NCBI RefSeq assembly: GCF_021227995.1
Contig: NZ_CP089301.1
Span: forward strand, 4,898,001 to 4,962,000
Length of the DNA stretch: 64,000 nt
Direction: 5' to 3'
Origin: Novosphingobium kaempferiae
GTDB taxonomy: Bacteria > Pseudomonadota > Alphaproteobacteria > Sphingomonadales > Sphingomonadaceae
Positions 9,503-17,157 of this stretch are shown piece by piece; positions within the stretch are counted from its first letter, which is position 1, and every line of letters begins with the position of its first letter. Made by a program: the position numbers and the translations under genes. The notes below the pieces were generated by a model. It was not told the origin of the DNA. It worked only from the letters and a program-made list of their open reading frames with translations, and did not search any database.

Positions 9503-9577
9503 CGTCATTGCGAGCGTAGCGAAGCAATCCAGCGTCGAGGGCCGACCGTGGATTGCTTCGCTACGCTCGCAATGACG
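9503..9577. repeat. Long palindromic repeat, copy 1 of 4
   Basis: The arms 9503-9531 and 9549-9577 are perfect 29-bp complements around a 17-nt loop. The left arm begins CGTCATTGCGAGCGTAGCGA. Further copies are at 15308, 32465 and 38470. It lies between the convergent 3' ends of the GH97 gene and the TadE-like gene, where it could stop or stabilise both transcripts. Confidence 0.85.
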
Positions 9578-9605
9578 AAGATTGGGGCAGGCCCCGAATC
9601 CATCC

Positions 9606-10262
9606 TCAGTTGCAGCTCGCCTTGGTCGTCGCCGTCGCGTCCGAGATGCCGTTGCCCGAACTGGCTCCCAGCGTGCGGTCGTCGCGGATGATGAAGGCCG
9701 CCTCGCGACGGAAGTTGGGCTGGCCGACGAACCAGCTGCCGAACAGCGGCTGATAGGTGTAGTTCACCTCCACATACATCACGGCGGAGCCCTGTACGGC
9801 TGCGATTGCCGGATCGCCCATGCCCGTGATCGTCGTCCCGGTCAGCCCCTTGCCTGCCGCACCGTAGCGCGACACGACCTTGAGATTGCCCCGGCAGCGC
9901 TGCCAGTGGATGAACTGGCGGCCGGTGGCGGAATCGCGTTCGAGGCTCGACAGGATGATCCGCCCGTTCGACTCGAAGTTGAAGTACGATCCCTGCAGCA
10001 GCCCGCCCGACATCACCGCATTGACGTCGGCCTCCTTGACCGTGGGCGTCACCGCGCTGTTGTCGGTCTGGCCGAGGCGGGATGCGTTGTCGGCCACCGA
10101 GGAGGCGATCTGGCCGACCTGCATGTTGATCATCGCCATCCACGCCAGCTCGGTGCCGTAGAAGCCCAGCGTGATGAGGATCGGCAGGACCAGCGCGAAC
10201 TCCATGAAGGAGACCCCGCGCTGGTCGCGACGCAGCCGCCGCGCGAAACGGGCGAGCCGCAT
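9606..10262 (-). CDS. TadE-like pilus/flp assembly protein
   Basis: About 218 residues with one N-terminal membrane anchor. The TadE signature is clear: a basic start (MRLARFARRLRRDQRG) followed by VSFMEFALVLPILITLGFYG, where the Glu belongs to the pseudopilin-like motif. The remainder is a presumed periplasmic domain. TadE proteins are minor pseudopilins of the tight-adherence system. The ATG at 10262 overlaps the previous stop (TGATG) and is preferred; an in-frame ATG at 10271 is possible. It is the last of three overlapping tad-like genes. No other tad genes (ATPase, inner-membrane platform, secretin) are seen nearby. Confidence 0.82.
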   Translation of the reverse strand: MRLARFARRLRRDQRGVSFMEFALVLPILITLGFYGTELAWMAMINMQVGQIASSVADNASRLGQTDNSAVTPTVKEADVNAVMSGGLLQGSYFNFESNGRIILSSLERDSATGRQFIHWQRCRGNLKVVSRYGAAGKGLTGTTITGMGDPAIAAVQGSAVMYVEVNYTYQPLFGSWFVGQPNFRREAAFIIRDDRTLGASSGNGISDATATTKASCN

Positions 10263-10855
10263 CACGAGCATGTCCCCGCCGCCGCGCCGTACTTCTCCTG
10301 AAGCGCGTAAGGCTGGTTCTTGCGCACCGCGCTGGCGGTCAGCGTGCGCTGCGCGGTCGAGTTGCCGACGTAGGGTACGATGAACACCGGCTTATAGATC
10401 ACGGTCGCGGTGTAGAGCACGACGTCGTTGGCCCCGCCGTTGTCGCTGGTGCCGACATCCGCGTCCCACTTCCCGTTCTTGTTCTCGTCCGTGTAGGTCT
10501 CGCCCTTGTCGCAGGTGCCGTTGGTGTTCTTGTCGTTCCACGCCTCGGCGCGCTTGATGTCGGCGAAGTCGTAGTAGCTCATGCGCTTGAACGTCACCGT
10601 GGCGTCGGGCGCGATGCGCTTGACCATGCCGGTGACGTAGGCGTCGGCGTTGGCGTTGTCCGCGCCCTCCAGCCCGTCGCCGCGCGCCGCCTCCTGCACC
10701 GCGCCGTGAAGCACGGCGGTGAGATAGGCGGTGTGCGCCATGTCGTAGATGCCGATGAGCAGGAGCAGCAGCACCGGCGCGGCGACGGCGAACTCGATCA
10801 CCGCCGAGCCGCGCGCATCGCTCCGCAGGCCACGGATGCGGTCCGTGACCGTCAC
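10262..10855 (-). CDS. TadE-like protein, second copy
   Basis: A 197-residue protein with a short basic N-terminus (TDRIRGLRSDARG), the pseudopilin-like SAVIEFAVAAPVLLLLLIGIY helix and a soluble domain ending SLRCSY-like Cys-rich sequence (GAAAGTCS). The reading frame stays open upstream, but the GTG at 10855 is chosen because it overlaps the stop of the preceding gene as GTGA and places the membrane helix about 20 residues from the start. It contains an Asp/Asn-rich loop (NDKNTNGTCDKGETYTDENK) resembling calcium-binding DxDxDG repeats. It probably anchors or assembles a surface fibre with its two neighbours. Confidence 0.8.
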   Translation of the reverse strand: MTVTDRIRGLRSDARGSAVIEFAVAAPVLLLLLIGIYDMAHTAYLTAVLHGAVQEAARGDGLEGADNANADAYVTGMVKRIAPDATVTFKRMSYYDFADIKRAEAWNDKNTNGTCDKGETYTDENKNGKWDADVGTSDNGGANDVVLYTATVIYKPVFIVPYVGNSTAQRTLTASAVRKNQPYALQEKYGAAAGTCS

Positions 10856-12648
10856 TGCACGACCCTCAGCTCGCCCACCTGCTTGGCGATCTCCTGGAAT
10901 GCCGAGTTGAGCTCGCCCGAGCTGGTCGCAGTGAAGGAGCTGTCGTCGGAAGCGCAAGTCTGCAGGTCGCTGCTGAGGCCGGAGGTGAACGCGATCACCC
11001 AGACGCGGATGCCCTTGTCCTTGATCGCTTCACACACCGCGAGGAAGCGCGATGTATGGCGCGACGCGTCGTTGGAATAGCCGTCGCTGGTCACGCGGCG
11101 GTCCCAGTACTCCATGCCCCACGCCTGCGGGATCTGGTAGCTGGGCTCCATCTGGCCGTCGGTCATGAAGATGATGTGCCGCGAAACCTCGCCGCCGTTC
11201 TGCGGATCGTCGTTGACAAGCGACTGCCACATCCCCTGCGGCGACATCATGCGCCCGCCCCAGATCATGCCGATGTCGAGGTAGGTGCCGCCCACCGCCT
11301 GCAGCGAGTCCGCATAGTTGTTGAACGCCGTCTGCGTCATCGTCGAGAGCAGGCGCGCCTGCACCGGGCAGTAGCTGCCGCCGTCACCGCCGTAAGTGGT
11401 GGTCGCGGTGGTGTAGTTACCGCTGCTGTTCCAGCGGCGGAAAGACACGTCCGGCCAGAGCGGCGCCCATTTGGTGTTGTTGTCGTTCACGTCCGGATAG
11501 CCGTCCAGATCGAGGTCCAGTGCAGCCTTCGGCGTGATGCCGGTGGCCGACGAATAGCTGAAGCTCGCCTGCGCGACGGTGCCGCGCTCCTGGATGCAGC
11601 CGCCCCAGGTCGAGGATTCGTTGGCGCCGTAGGCAGCAGTCGGCGTGTTGACCGCGTTGAACTTCTTGAAGTTGCTCGTGTCGTAGGTGATCTGGCGATA
11701 GCGCATCATGTAAGGCCGCGTGATCCAGCGCCAGTAGACGTAGTACTTGTTATCGCTCGCCTGGCGGCACTGGTATTCCTTCTTCGTCTGGACCTTGGTC
11801 GCGCCCGATCCGCTGTCGGTGAACGCGGTGTCCGCCGGAAGGTCGGGCGTGCAGTTGCTCTTGCTGCTGTAGCTCTTGACCGGGGTGTTCTGGTTCCAGA
11901 CGCCGTTGGTGTCGTTGTCGCCGGAATCGTCGGGCTCGTAGATGCGCGACTGATAGGGATAGCTGTCGACGATGTAGCGGGAGTCGAGGCCGTTCAGCAG
12001 CCGCCCGACATTCACCGTCGAGCTGAACGGCACGAAGCCGTAGCGCACGCGCGCATTGCTGGCGGCGGTGGCGTTGTAGATCGTCGTGTAGAAGTTCTTC
12101 ATCGCCTCGCGCAGCGCCTGGATGCGGGTCTGCGTGCCCGACAGCTTCGAGTCCATCGAACCGGTGGTGTCGAGCACCATCATGACGTCGGCATTGCCCA
12201 CGCCCATCGAGCTGCTGCAGGTCACGCTGATCGGGAAGTTGTCCTTGCCGAACACGCGCATGAGCAGCGTGTCGAGGATCGTCGTCGCGGTGGCCGTCAC
12301 CGTCTGGCCGTCGTCGGGCGAGGTGACCGTGAAGCTGGTCGAGCGGGTGCTCTGCGTGTTGTCGTTGAAGTTCGCTGCGAAGTAGGCCTTCGCCGCATCC
12401 TTCGATGCCTGATCGAAGCCCGCCGTCGTCACCGTGCGGCGTCCCGCCAGCACAGCGGAATCGCAGGCCGACTGGATCTGCTGGCGCGCCAGGTAATTGC
12501 GGCTGATATCCACGGCCGAGCCCACCACGACGACGGCGACCAGCACGCCCATCGCGGCGATGGGCAGGATGTTGCCCGCCGCGTCACGCGCGACGCCCTG
12601 CACGACGTTTCGTGAGAACTTGGCGATCTTTTGACATGCTTTACGCAT
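10852..12648 (-). CDS. TadG-like protein with von Willebrand factor A domain
   Basis: A 598-residue protein with an N-terminal Tad segment (DAAGNILPIAAMGVLVAVVV as membrane helix, then DISRNYLARQQIQSACDSAV) and a vWA domain from about residue 150. The metal-binding MIDAS motif DTTGSMDSK is intact, and HIIFMTDGQ lies later in the same fold. An insertion within the vWA fold is rich in Ser, Asn and Tyr (region around YEPDDSGDNDTNG), which suits an exposed surface. It is first of three genes joined by GTGA and TGATG overlaps, so the products are probably made together. Likely role: pilus assembly or adhesion. Confidence 0.85.
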   Translation of the reverse strand: MRKACQKIAKFSRNVVQGVARDAAGNILPIAAMGVLVAVVVVGSAVDISRNYLARQQIQSACDSAVLAGRRTVTTAGFDQASKDAAKAYFAANFNDNTQSTRSTSFTVTSPDDGQTVTATATTILDTLLMRVFGKDNFPISVTCSSSMGVGNADVMMVLDTTGSMDSKLSGTQTRIQALREAMKNFYTTIYNATAASNARVRYGFVPFSSTVNVGRLLNGLDSRYIVDSYPYQSRIYEPDDSGDNDTNGVWNQNTPVKSYSSKSNCTPDLPADTAFTDSGSGATKVQTKKEYQCRQASDNKYYVYWRWITRPYMMRYRQITYDTSNFKKFNAVNTPTAAYGANESSTWGGCIQERGTVAQASFSYSSATGITPKAALDLDLDGYPDVNDNNTKWAPLWPDVSFRRWNSSGNYTTATTTYGGDGGSYCPVQARLLSTMTQTAFNNYADSLQAVGGTYLDIGMIWGGRMMSPQGMWQSLVNDDPQNGGEVSRHIIFMTDGQMEPSYQIPQAWGMEYWDRRVTSDGYSNDASRHTSRFLAVCEAIKDKGIRVWVIAFTSGLSSDLQTCASDDSSFTATSSGELNSAFQEIAKQVGELRVVQ

Positions 12649-12957
12649 CGTAAACCAGGCTCGCTGTTGGAATTGCCCCGATAATCCCCTGCCGATACCA
12701 GCAATGTCTTAAGGAAGTTTTGGCGTCGTTCTCGTGATCGCAATCGATATGATCGACGCGCCATGCATCTTTTTGAAGAAACCTCGGGAACTGCCCGTAT
12801 TTCCGTGCGTTGACCGACCCGATCCGGGATTTACGCGCGCAAGGGGGAGCGTTCCGGTCGTATCAACGCACCCCCCGAGGCGAATGAATGACGACCGCGC
12901 GTCCCGGGCAGAGCAGGCACTCCGTTTACCCTGAATCCGATACCCGGCAGACCTTCC
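12649..12957. promoter_or_regulatory. Divergent intergenic region between tadG-like gene and hybrid kinase
   Basis: This 309-bp gap has no convincing gene; short open frames in it lack ribosome binding sites. It holds the promoters of both divergent genes. The one element I recognise is the EcfG-type promoter listed separately. The kinase start is a TTG with only a weak GGCAG upstream. Confidence 0.5.
12787..12811 (+). promoter_or_regulatory. Candidate sigma-EcfG (general stress response) promoter
   Basis: GGAAC at 12787-12791 and CGTT at 12808-12811 are separated by exactly 16 bp. This matches the known alphaproteobacterial EcfG consensus GGAAC-N16/17-CGTT. It points towards the HWE-type hybrid kinase at 12958, with a leader of roughly 140 nt. 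HWE kinases are known to feed the PhyR-NepR-EcfG stress cascade, so the location makes sense. The match is exact, but its use is inferred. Confidence 0.55.
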
Positions 12958-14784
12958 TTGCCGCATAGGCCGATCCGCATCCTCGCGGTGGACGACATCC
13001 GCGAGAATCTCGTCGCCCTCGAAGCCGCGCTGGATCAGACCGGCGTCGAACTCGTAACCGCGTCCTCGGGGTTCGAGGCGCTGGAACTGCTGCTGCGACA
13101 GGACTTCGCGCTCGCCCTGCTCGACGTGCAGATGCCGGACATGGACGGGTTCGAGCTGGCGGAACTGATGCGCGGGGCGGAGCGCACGCGCGGCGTGCCG
13201 ATCATCTTCCTGACCGCCATCGCCACCGACGAACGCCGCAAGTTCCGCGGGTTCGAAGCGGGCGCGGTCGACTACCTGCTAAAGCCCATCGACATCACCG
13301 TGCTCAATTCCAAGGTCGCCGTCTTCGTCGAACTGGCCCGCCAGCGGCGTGAGATCGCCTTTCAGCGCGACGAACTCGGCGCGGCGCTCGGCCGCCTGCG
13401 CGCCCATGGCGACAACTCCCCGCTCGCCGTGCTAGAGATCGATTCGAACCTGCGCATCGTCGGCTGGTATCGCAGCGCCGAACGGACCCTCGGCTATACC
13501 GCCGCCGAAGTGCTGGGCGTGCCGCTGGCCGAAGCGCCGTTCCTGCCGCCCAACGGCGGACGCGCCGCCTTCCTTGCGGGCATGGGCGAACTGCTGCAGG
13601 GCGGTGACCGGCGCGCCATGCAGGAACACCGCTACCGCCGCGCCGACGGCGTGCTGCGCGAGGGCGAGTGGTATTGCTCATCCCTTGCGGGAACAGGGCC
13701 CATACAATCAGGGGGGCGTCCCGGCAGCGTGATGGTCGAGATGCTCGACATCACCGAGCGCCGCCGCGCCGAGGATACCCAGCGCCTGCTCATTGGCGAG
13801 CTCAACCATCGCGTGAAGAACACCCTCGCCACCGTGCAGGCCATCGCCTCGCAGGGGTTCCGCCACGCCCGCTCGCACAAGGAATTCCAGGATGCCTTCA
13901 CCGGTCGCCTTCAGGCCCTGTCACGCGCGCATTCGATGCTGAGCGCGACGACGTGGGAAAGCGCGGGGCTGCGCCGCCTGATCGCCGACCACGTCGCCAT
14001 CGGCGCGGTGAGCGAGGACCGCCTGCTGCTCGACGGCCCGGACGTGGACCTGCCGCCCGAACTGGCGCTGCGCTTCTCGCTGGTGTTCCACGAACTCGCC
14101 ACCAACGCGCACAAGTACGGCGCGCTGTCGAACGCCTTCGGCACCGTCTCGCTGGTCTGGACCTGCATGGGCGATGTCCTCGCGATGGAATGGACCGAGC
14201 GCGGCGGGCCTGTCGTCGCCCCGCCCGAGCGGCGCGGCTTCGGCTCCACCCTGATCGAGCACAGCATGGCCGCCGACGGCGCGCGCATCGTCTCGGATTT
14301 CGCGCCCGAAGGCGTGCGCTGGTCGATGACCCTGCCGCTCTCCCCGATCGAGGCTGCACCCGTAGAGCCGAGCGTGCGGCCGCCAGCGCCCAAGCCCGCG
14401 CCCGCCGCCGCCCTGCCGCCGATGCGCATCCTCGTCGTCGAGGACGAGCCGCTCGTCGCCATGGAGATCATCGCCCAGATCGAGGACGGGGGCGGCATCG
14501 CCATCGGCCCCGCGACCTCCTGCGAACACGCGCTGGCACTGATCCGCGATGCCGATCCCGACCTCGCCCTGCTCGATGGCAACCTCAACGGAGAACGGAT
14601 CGACCGCGTGGCCGACGCCCTCGCCGCGCGCGAGACGCCCTTCGCCTTCCTCAGCGGCTACGACCGCGAGCATCTGCCGCAGGACCATGCCGAGCGCCCC
14701 ATGCTCAACAAGCCCTTCGTCGCAGCGGACGTGCGCGCCATGCTGCTGCAACTGGCCGAGACGGTGAGAATCCCGGTGCGCTGA
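12958..14784 (+). CDS. Hybrid HWE-family histidine kinase: receiver-PAS-kinase-receiver
   Basis: A 608-residue cytoplasmic signalling protein. Residues about 5-120 form a receiver domain (LAVDDIRENL, phospho-acceptor Asp in LALLDVQMPDMDG, conserved Lys in LLKPI). A PAS domain follows (LEIDSNLRIVGWYRSAERTL). The HWE kinase core has the His in LNHRVKNTLATVQAI and the N-box HELATNAHKYGALS, then GFGSTLIEHS. A Pro-rich linker leads to a second receiver (LVVEDEPLVAMEI, Asp in LALLDGNLNGE, LNKPF). The start is a TTG, the best available for a full first receiver. Two receivers around the kinase suggest phosphate input and retention rather than direct DNA binding. The candidate EcfG promoter upstream suggests a role in the general stress response. 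Confidence 0.88.
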   Translation: MPHRPIRILAVDDIRENLVALEAALDQTGVELVTASSGFEALELLLRQDFALALLDVQMPDMDGFELAELMRGAERTRGVPIIFLTAIATDERRKFRGFEAGAVDYLLKPIDITVLNSKVAVFVELARQRREIAFQRDELGAALGRLRAHGDNSPLAVLEIDSNLRIVGWYRSAERTLGYTAAEVLGVPLAEAPFLPPNGGRAAFLAGMGELLQGGDRRAMQEHRYRRADGVLREGEWYCSSLAGTGPIQSGGRPGSVMVEMLDITERRRAEDTQRLLIGELNHRVKNTLATVQAIASQGFRHARSHKEFQDAFTGRLQALSRAHSMLSATTWESAGLRRLIADHVAIGAVSEDRLLLDGPDVDLPPELALRFSLVFHELATNAHKYGALSNAFGTVSLVWTCMGDVLAMEWTERGGPVVAPPERRGFGSTLIEHSMAADGARIVSDFAPEGVRWSMTLPLSPIEAAPVEPSVRPPAPKPAPAAALPPMRILVVEDEPLVAMEIIAQIEDGGGIAIGPATSCEHALALIRDADPDLALLDGNLNGERIDRVADALAARETPFAFLSGYDREHLPQDHAERPMLNKPFVAADVRAMLLQLAETVRIPVR

Positions 14785-14810
14785 GTGGCCCGTGGCGCTA
14801 TCGCGATACC

Positions 14811-15281
14811 ATGTCCCAGATCCCTTCCGTCCTGTTCGTCTGCCTCGGCAACATCTGCCGCTCACCCCTAGCGGAAGCCGCGCTGCGCCATGAGGCGAAG
14901 GCTGCCGGGCTGGACATACTCGTCGACTCGGCCGGGACCGGATCGTGGCACATCGGCAAGGGCCCGGACCCGCGCTCCTGCGACGAGGCCGCGCGCCACG
15001 GCATCGACATCCGTTCCTACCGCGCGCGTCAGGTGAGCCCGGCGGACTTCGCGCGCTTCGACCGGATCATCGCACTCGATTCGACCAATTTCGCGGACCT
15101 CAGGCGCATGGCCCCGTCCGGAGCGAAGGCGCGCCTGTCGCTGCTGCTCGATCACGTTCCGGGCATGAAGGGGCAGGACGTCGCCGATCCGTACTACGGC
15201 GGCCCCGAAGGCTTCGAGACGACTTGGCAGCAGGTCAGCGCAGCAGCGCGCAATCTGGTGGCGGAGTTAGCAACGCGCTGA
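14811..15281 (+). CDS. Low-molecular-weight protein-tyrosine phosphatase
   Basis: A 156-residue cytosolic phosphatase of the arsenate-reductase-like fold. The P-loop is VCLGNICRSP with nucleophile Cys11 and Arg17. The general acid is Asp126 in the DPYYGG motif. Length and motifs match the family closely. The ATG at 14811 puts the P-loop at the usual distance from the N-terminus. It lies 26 bp after the hybrid kinase and may be cotranscribed with it. The physiological target is unknown; relatives act on tyrosine kinases for polysaccharide export or on small phospho-compounds. Confidence 0.93.
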   Translation: MSQIPSVLFVCLGNICRSPLAEAALRHEAKAAGLDILVDSAGTGSWHIGKGPDPRSCDEAARHGIDIRSYRARQVSPADFARFDRIIALDSTNFADLRRMAPSGAKARLSLLLDHVPGMKGQDVADPYYGGPEGFETTWQQVSAAARNLVAELATR

Positions 15282-15307
15282 AAGCGGTTAGCGCCAAACC
15301 CATAGCT

Positions 15308-15382
15308 CGTCATTGCGAGCGTAGCGAAGCAATCCGCGAACGGCCCACGCCGCTGGATTGCTTCGCTACGCTCGCAATGACG
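15308..15382. repeat. Long palindromic repeat, copy 2 of 4
   Basis: Same family as 9503-9577, with arms near 15308-15336 and 15354-15382 complementary except for the innermost base. It fills the gap between the convergent 3' ends of the phosphatase and the acetyltransferase genes. No other terminator is visible there. Confidence 0.85.
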
Positions 15383-15394
15383 AAGGGATAGGCC

Positions 15395-15985
15395 TCACGC
15401 AAACCGCCGCAGCCAGTACTGCATAGGCTTCGCCGTATCCGCCACGTCACGGTGATCCTTCCACGCCAGCTGCGTGACGACCCCCTCCACCGGCGCATAA
15501 CCGCGCTTCGTCCAGAAGCCGTCGAGCGGTACGTAGTCCGCCGGATGATCCGGGTGCTCCCGAGCCCGGATCACCGCCGCGAAAGTCGCCGCATCCGCCC
15601 CGCACCGCCGTGCCTGCGCTTCGCGATGATCGAAGAAGGCATGGCCGATCCCCTGTCCCCGGTACTCAGCCAGCAGTACGGATTCGCCGAAGTAGAACAG
15701 CCTGTCCACGTCCAGCCCCCGCGCCTCGAACGGCGCGCGGAACTCCGCCTTCTGCGCCGCCATGGGCGATGCGGTGGCCGCGCCGACGATGCGATCCCCG
15801 TCCCGCGCTGCCACCAGCACCGCATCGGGCGCCTCGACGAACTCGCGCAGGTAGTCCTCCTCGTACACAGGATCGCCATCGTAGAGGTAAGGCCATGTGG
15901 CGAAGACGGTCATCCGCAGCCGCGCAAGGTCGGCCACGGCGGCTAGCACCTGTTCCCCGGTCATGACCTCGATAGTGACGGACAT
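15395..15985 (-). CDS. GNAT-family N-acetyltransferase
   Basis: A 196-residue protein of the GCN5-related acetyltransferase superfamily. The acetyl-CoA pyrophosphate loop is visible as [15 protein letters not shown] (R/Q-x-x-G-x-G/A pattern), after strands containing [20 protein letters not shown] late aromatic motif, [10 protein letters not shown], is typical of the C-terminal arm. The ATG at 15985 is chosen because GGAGGA precedes it; the frame stays open upstream. It is divergent from purC. The substrate cannot be named from sequence. Confidence 0.85.
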   Translation of the reverse strand: MSVTIEVMTGEQVLAAVADLARLRMTVFATWPYLYDGDPVYEEDYLREFVEAPDAVLVAARDGDRIVGAATASPMAAQKAEFRAPFEARGLDVDRLFYFGESVLLAEYRGQGIGHAFFDHREAQARRCGADAATFAAVIRAREHPDHPADYVPLDGFWTKRGYAPVEGVVTQLAWKDHRDVADTAKPMQYWLRRFA

Positions 15986-16077
15986 CGGGCCGATTCCTCC
16001 TCCACCGCCGCCTAGCACGAGGCCGCCGCTCGCGCAGTTTGCTTTTGACCCCGCTTGCACTATATGCCCGCTCGAAT

Positions 16078-16114
16078 GCCCCGGCCTTCCCGAAGCGCCG
16101 GGGCTTGCTCTTTT
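16078..16114 (+). promoter_or_regulatory. Terminator-like hairpin in the purC leader, possible attenuator
   Basis: GCCCCGGC (16078-16085) pairs perfectly with GCCGGGGC (16097-16104), followed by TTGCTCTTTT. It has the shape of an intrinsic terminator but sits 22 bp before the purC start, in the purC direction, and the gene to its left runs away from it. No upstream gene needs terminating, so it may control purC read-through. A TATAT at 16061-16065 could be part of a -10 box. Confidence 0.45.
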
Positions 16115-16136
16115 GACCGTTTCAAGGACCACGCGC

Positions 16137-16919
16137 ATGTCCCGTCGCCGCCAGATCTACGAAGGCAAGGCCAAGATCCTCTACGAGGGCCCCGAGCCCG
16201 GCACGCTGATCCAGTACTTCAAGGACGATGCCACCGCCTTCAACGCGCAGAAGAAGGGCACCATCCAGGGCAAGGGCGTCATCAACAACCGCATCAGCGA
16301 GTATGTGTTCACGCGCCTGAACCACATCGGCGTGCCCAACCACTTCATCCGCCGCCTCAACATGCGCGAGCAACTGGTCCGCCAGGTCGAGATCATCCCG
16401 ATCGAGGTCGTGGTACGCAACGTGGCCGCCGGTTCCATCTCCAAGCGCCTCGGCATCCCCGAGGGCGAGATGCTGCCGCACACCCTGATCGAGTACTACT
16501 TCAAGGACGACGCGCTGGGCGATCCGCTCGTCGCCGAAGAGCACATCGCCTGCTTCGGCTGGGCCAACCATGACGAGATGCAGGACATCGCCGCGATGGC
16601 GATCCGCGTGAACGACTTCATGGCCGGCATGTTCGCCGCGATCAACATCCGCCTCGTCGACTTCAAGCTCGAATTCGGCCGCATCTGGGACGGCGACTTC
16701 AGCCGCGTCATCCTCGCGGACGAGATCAGCCCCGACGGCTGCCGCCTGTGGGACATGACCACCGGCGAAAAGCTCGACAAGGACCGCTTCCGCCGCGACC
16801 TCGGCGGTGAAGAGGAAGCGTACCAGGAAGTCGCCCGCCGCCTCGGCCTGTTGCAGGACGACAACGGCCCGAGCGAAGTGCTGGACCTCACCAAGCACCG
16901 CAAGCTGCGCGGCAAGTAA
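16137..16919 (+). CDS. purC: Phosphoribosylaminoimidazole-succinocarboxamide synthase (SAICAR synthetase)
   Basis: A 260-residue enzyme of purine biosynthesis that joins CAIR and aspartate with ATP. The N-terminus [20 protein letters not shown] is the family signature, followed by [25 protein letters not shown] and [10 protein letters not shown], with SPDGCRLWD near the end. Length matches bacterial PurC. AAGGA at 16124-16128 supports the ATG at 16137. It has its own terminator (16944) and a possible leader attenuator, so it is probably a single-gene transcript. Confidence 0.97.
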   Translation: MSRRRQIYEGKAKILYEGPEPGTLIQYFKDDATAFNAQKKGTIQGKGVINNRISEYVFTRLNHIGVPNHFIRRLNMREQLVRQVEIIPIEVVVRNVAAGSISKRLGIPEGEMLPHTLIEYYFKDDALGDPLVAEEHIACFGWANHDEMQDIAAMAIRVNDFMAGMFAAINIRLVDFKLEFGRIWDGDFSRVILADEISPDGCRLWDMTTGEKLDKDRFRRDLGGEEEAYQEVARRLGLLQDDNGPSEVLDLTKHRKLRGK

Positions 16920-16943
16920 GCCTCGCAAGCCACGGCATTCGAA

Positions 16944-16975
16944 AAGGCGGCGCTCGCAAGGGTGCCGCCTTTTTG
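16944..16975 (+). terminator. Intrinsic terminator of purC
   Basis: AAGGCGGC (16944-16951) and GCCGCCTT (16964-16971) form an 8-bp stem with a 12-nt loop, followed by TTTT. It begins 25 bp after the purC stop. Confidence 0.85.
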
Positions 16976-16983
16976 ATTCCTAA

Positions 16984-17113
16984 TTCCTCCCCGAGCTTGT
17001 CTCGGGGAGGTGGCAGCCCGTCAGGGCTGACGGAGGGGGAATGCGTGGCCTCTCCCCCTCCACCACTCGCTGCGCGGGCGGTCCCCCTCCCCGAGACAAG
17101 CTCGGGGAGGAAC
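16984..17113. repeat. Nested inverted repeat of about 130 bp
   Basis: The outer arms are TTCCTCCCCGAGCTTGTCTC on the left and its complement ending at 17112; each arm also contains its own smaller hairpin (CTCCCCGAG/CTCGGGGAG). Inner arms with GGAGGGGGA and TCCCCCTCC add a second layer. A repeat with the same architecture is at 38981-39156. It occupies most of the space upstream of the M16 protease gene. Confidence 0.75.
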
Positions 17114-17157
17114 ATGCGCCTTGCCTTCCCCCGCCCACCTTGGCACTCCTTGCCGCG

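Noticed and set aside
9239..9605. CRISPR-like array from repeated palindromes
   Set aside because: The repeats differ, are not regularly spaced and have no spacers or cas genes.
14785..14810. Fusion of kinase and phosphatase genes
   Set aside because: There is a stop codon and a fresh ATG with a normal phosphatase N-terminus; they are separate genes.
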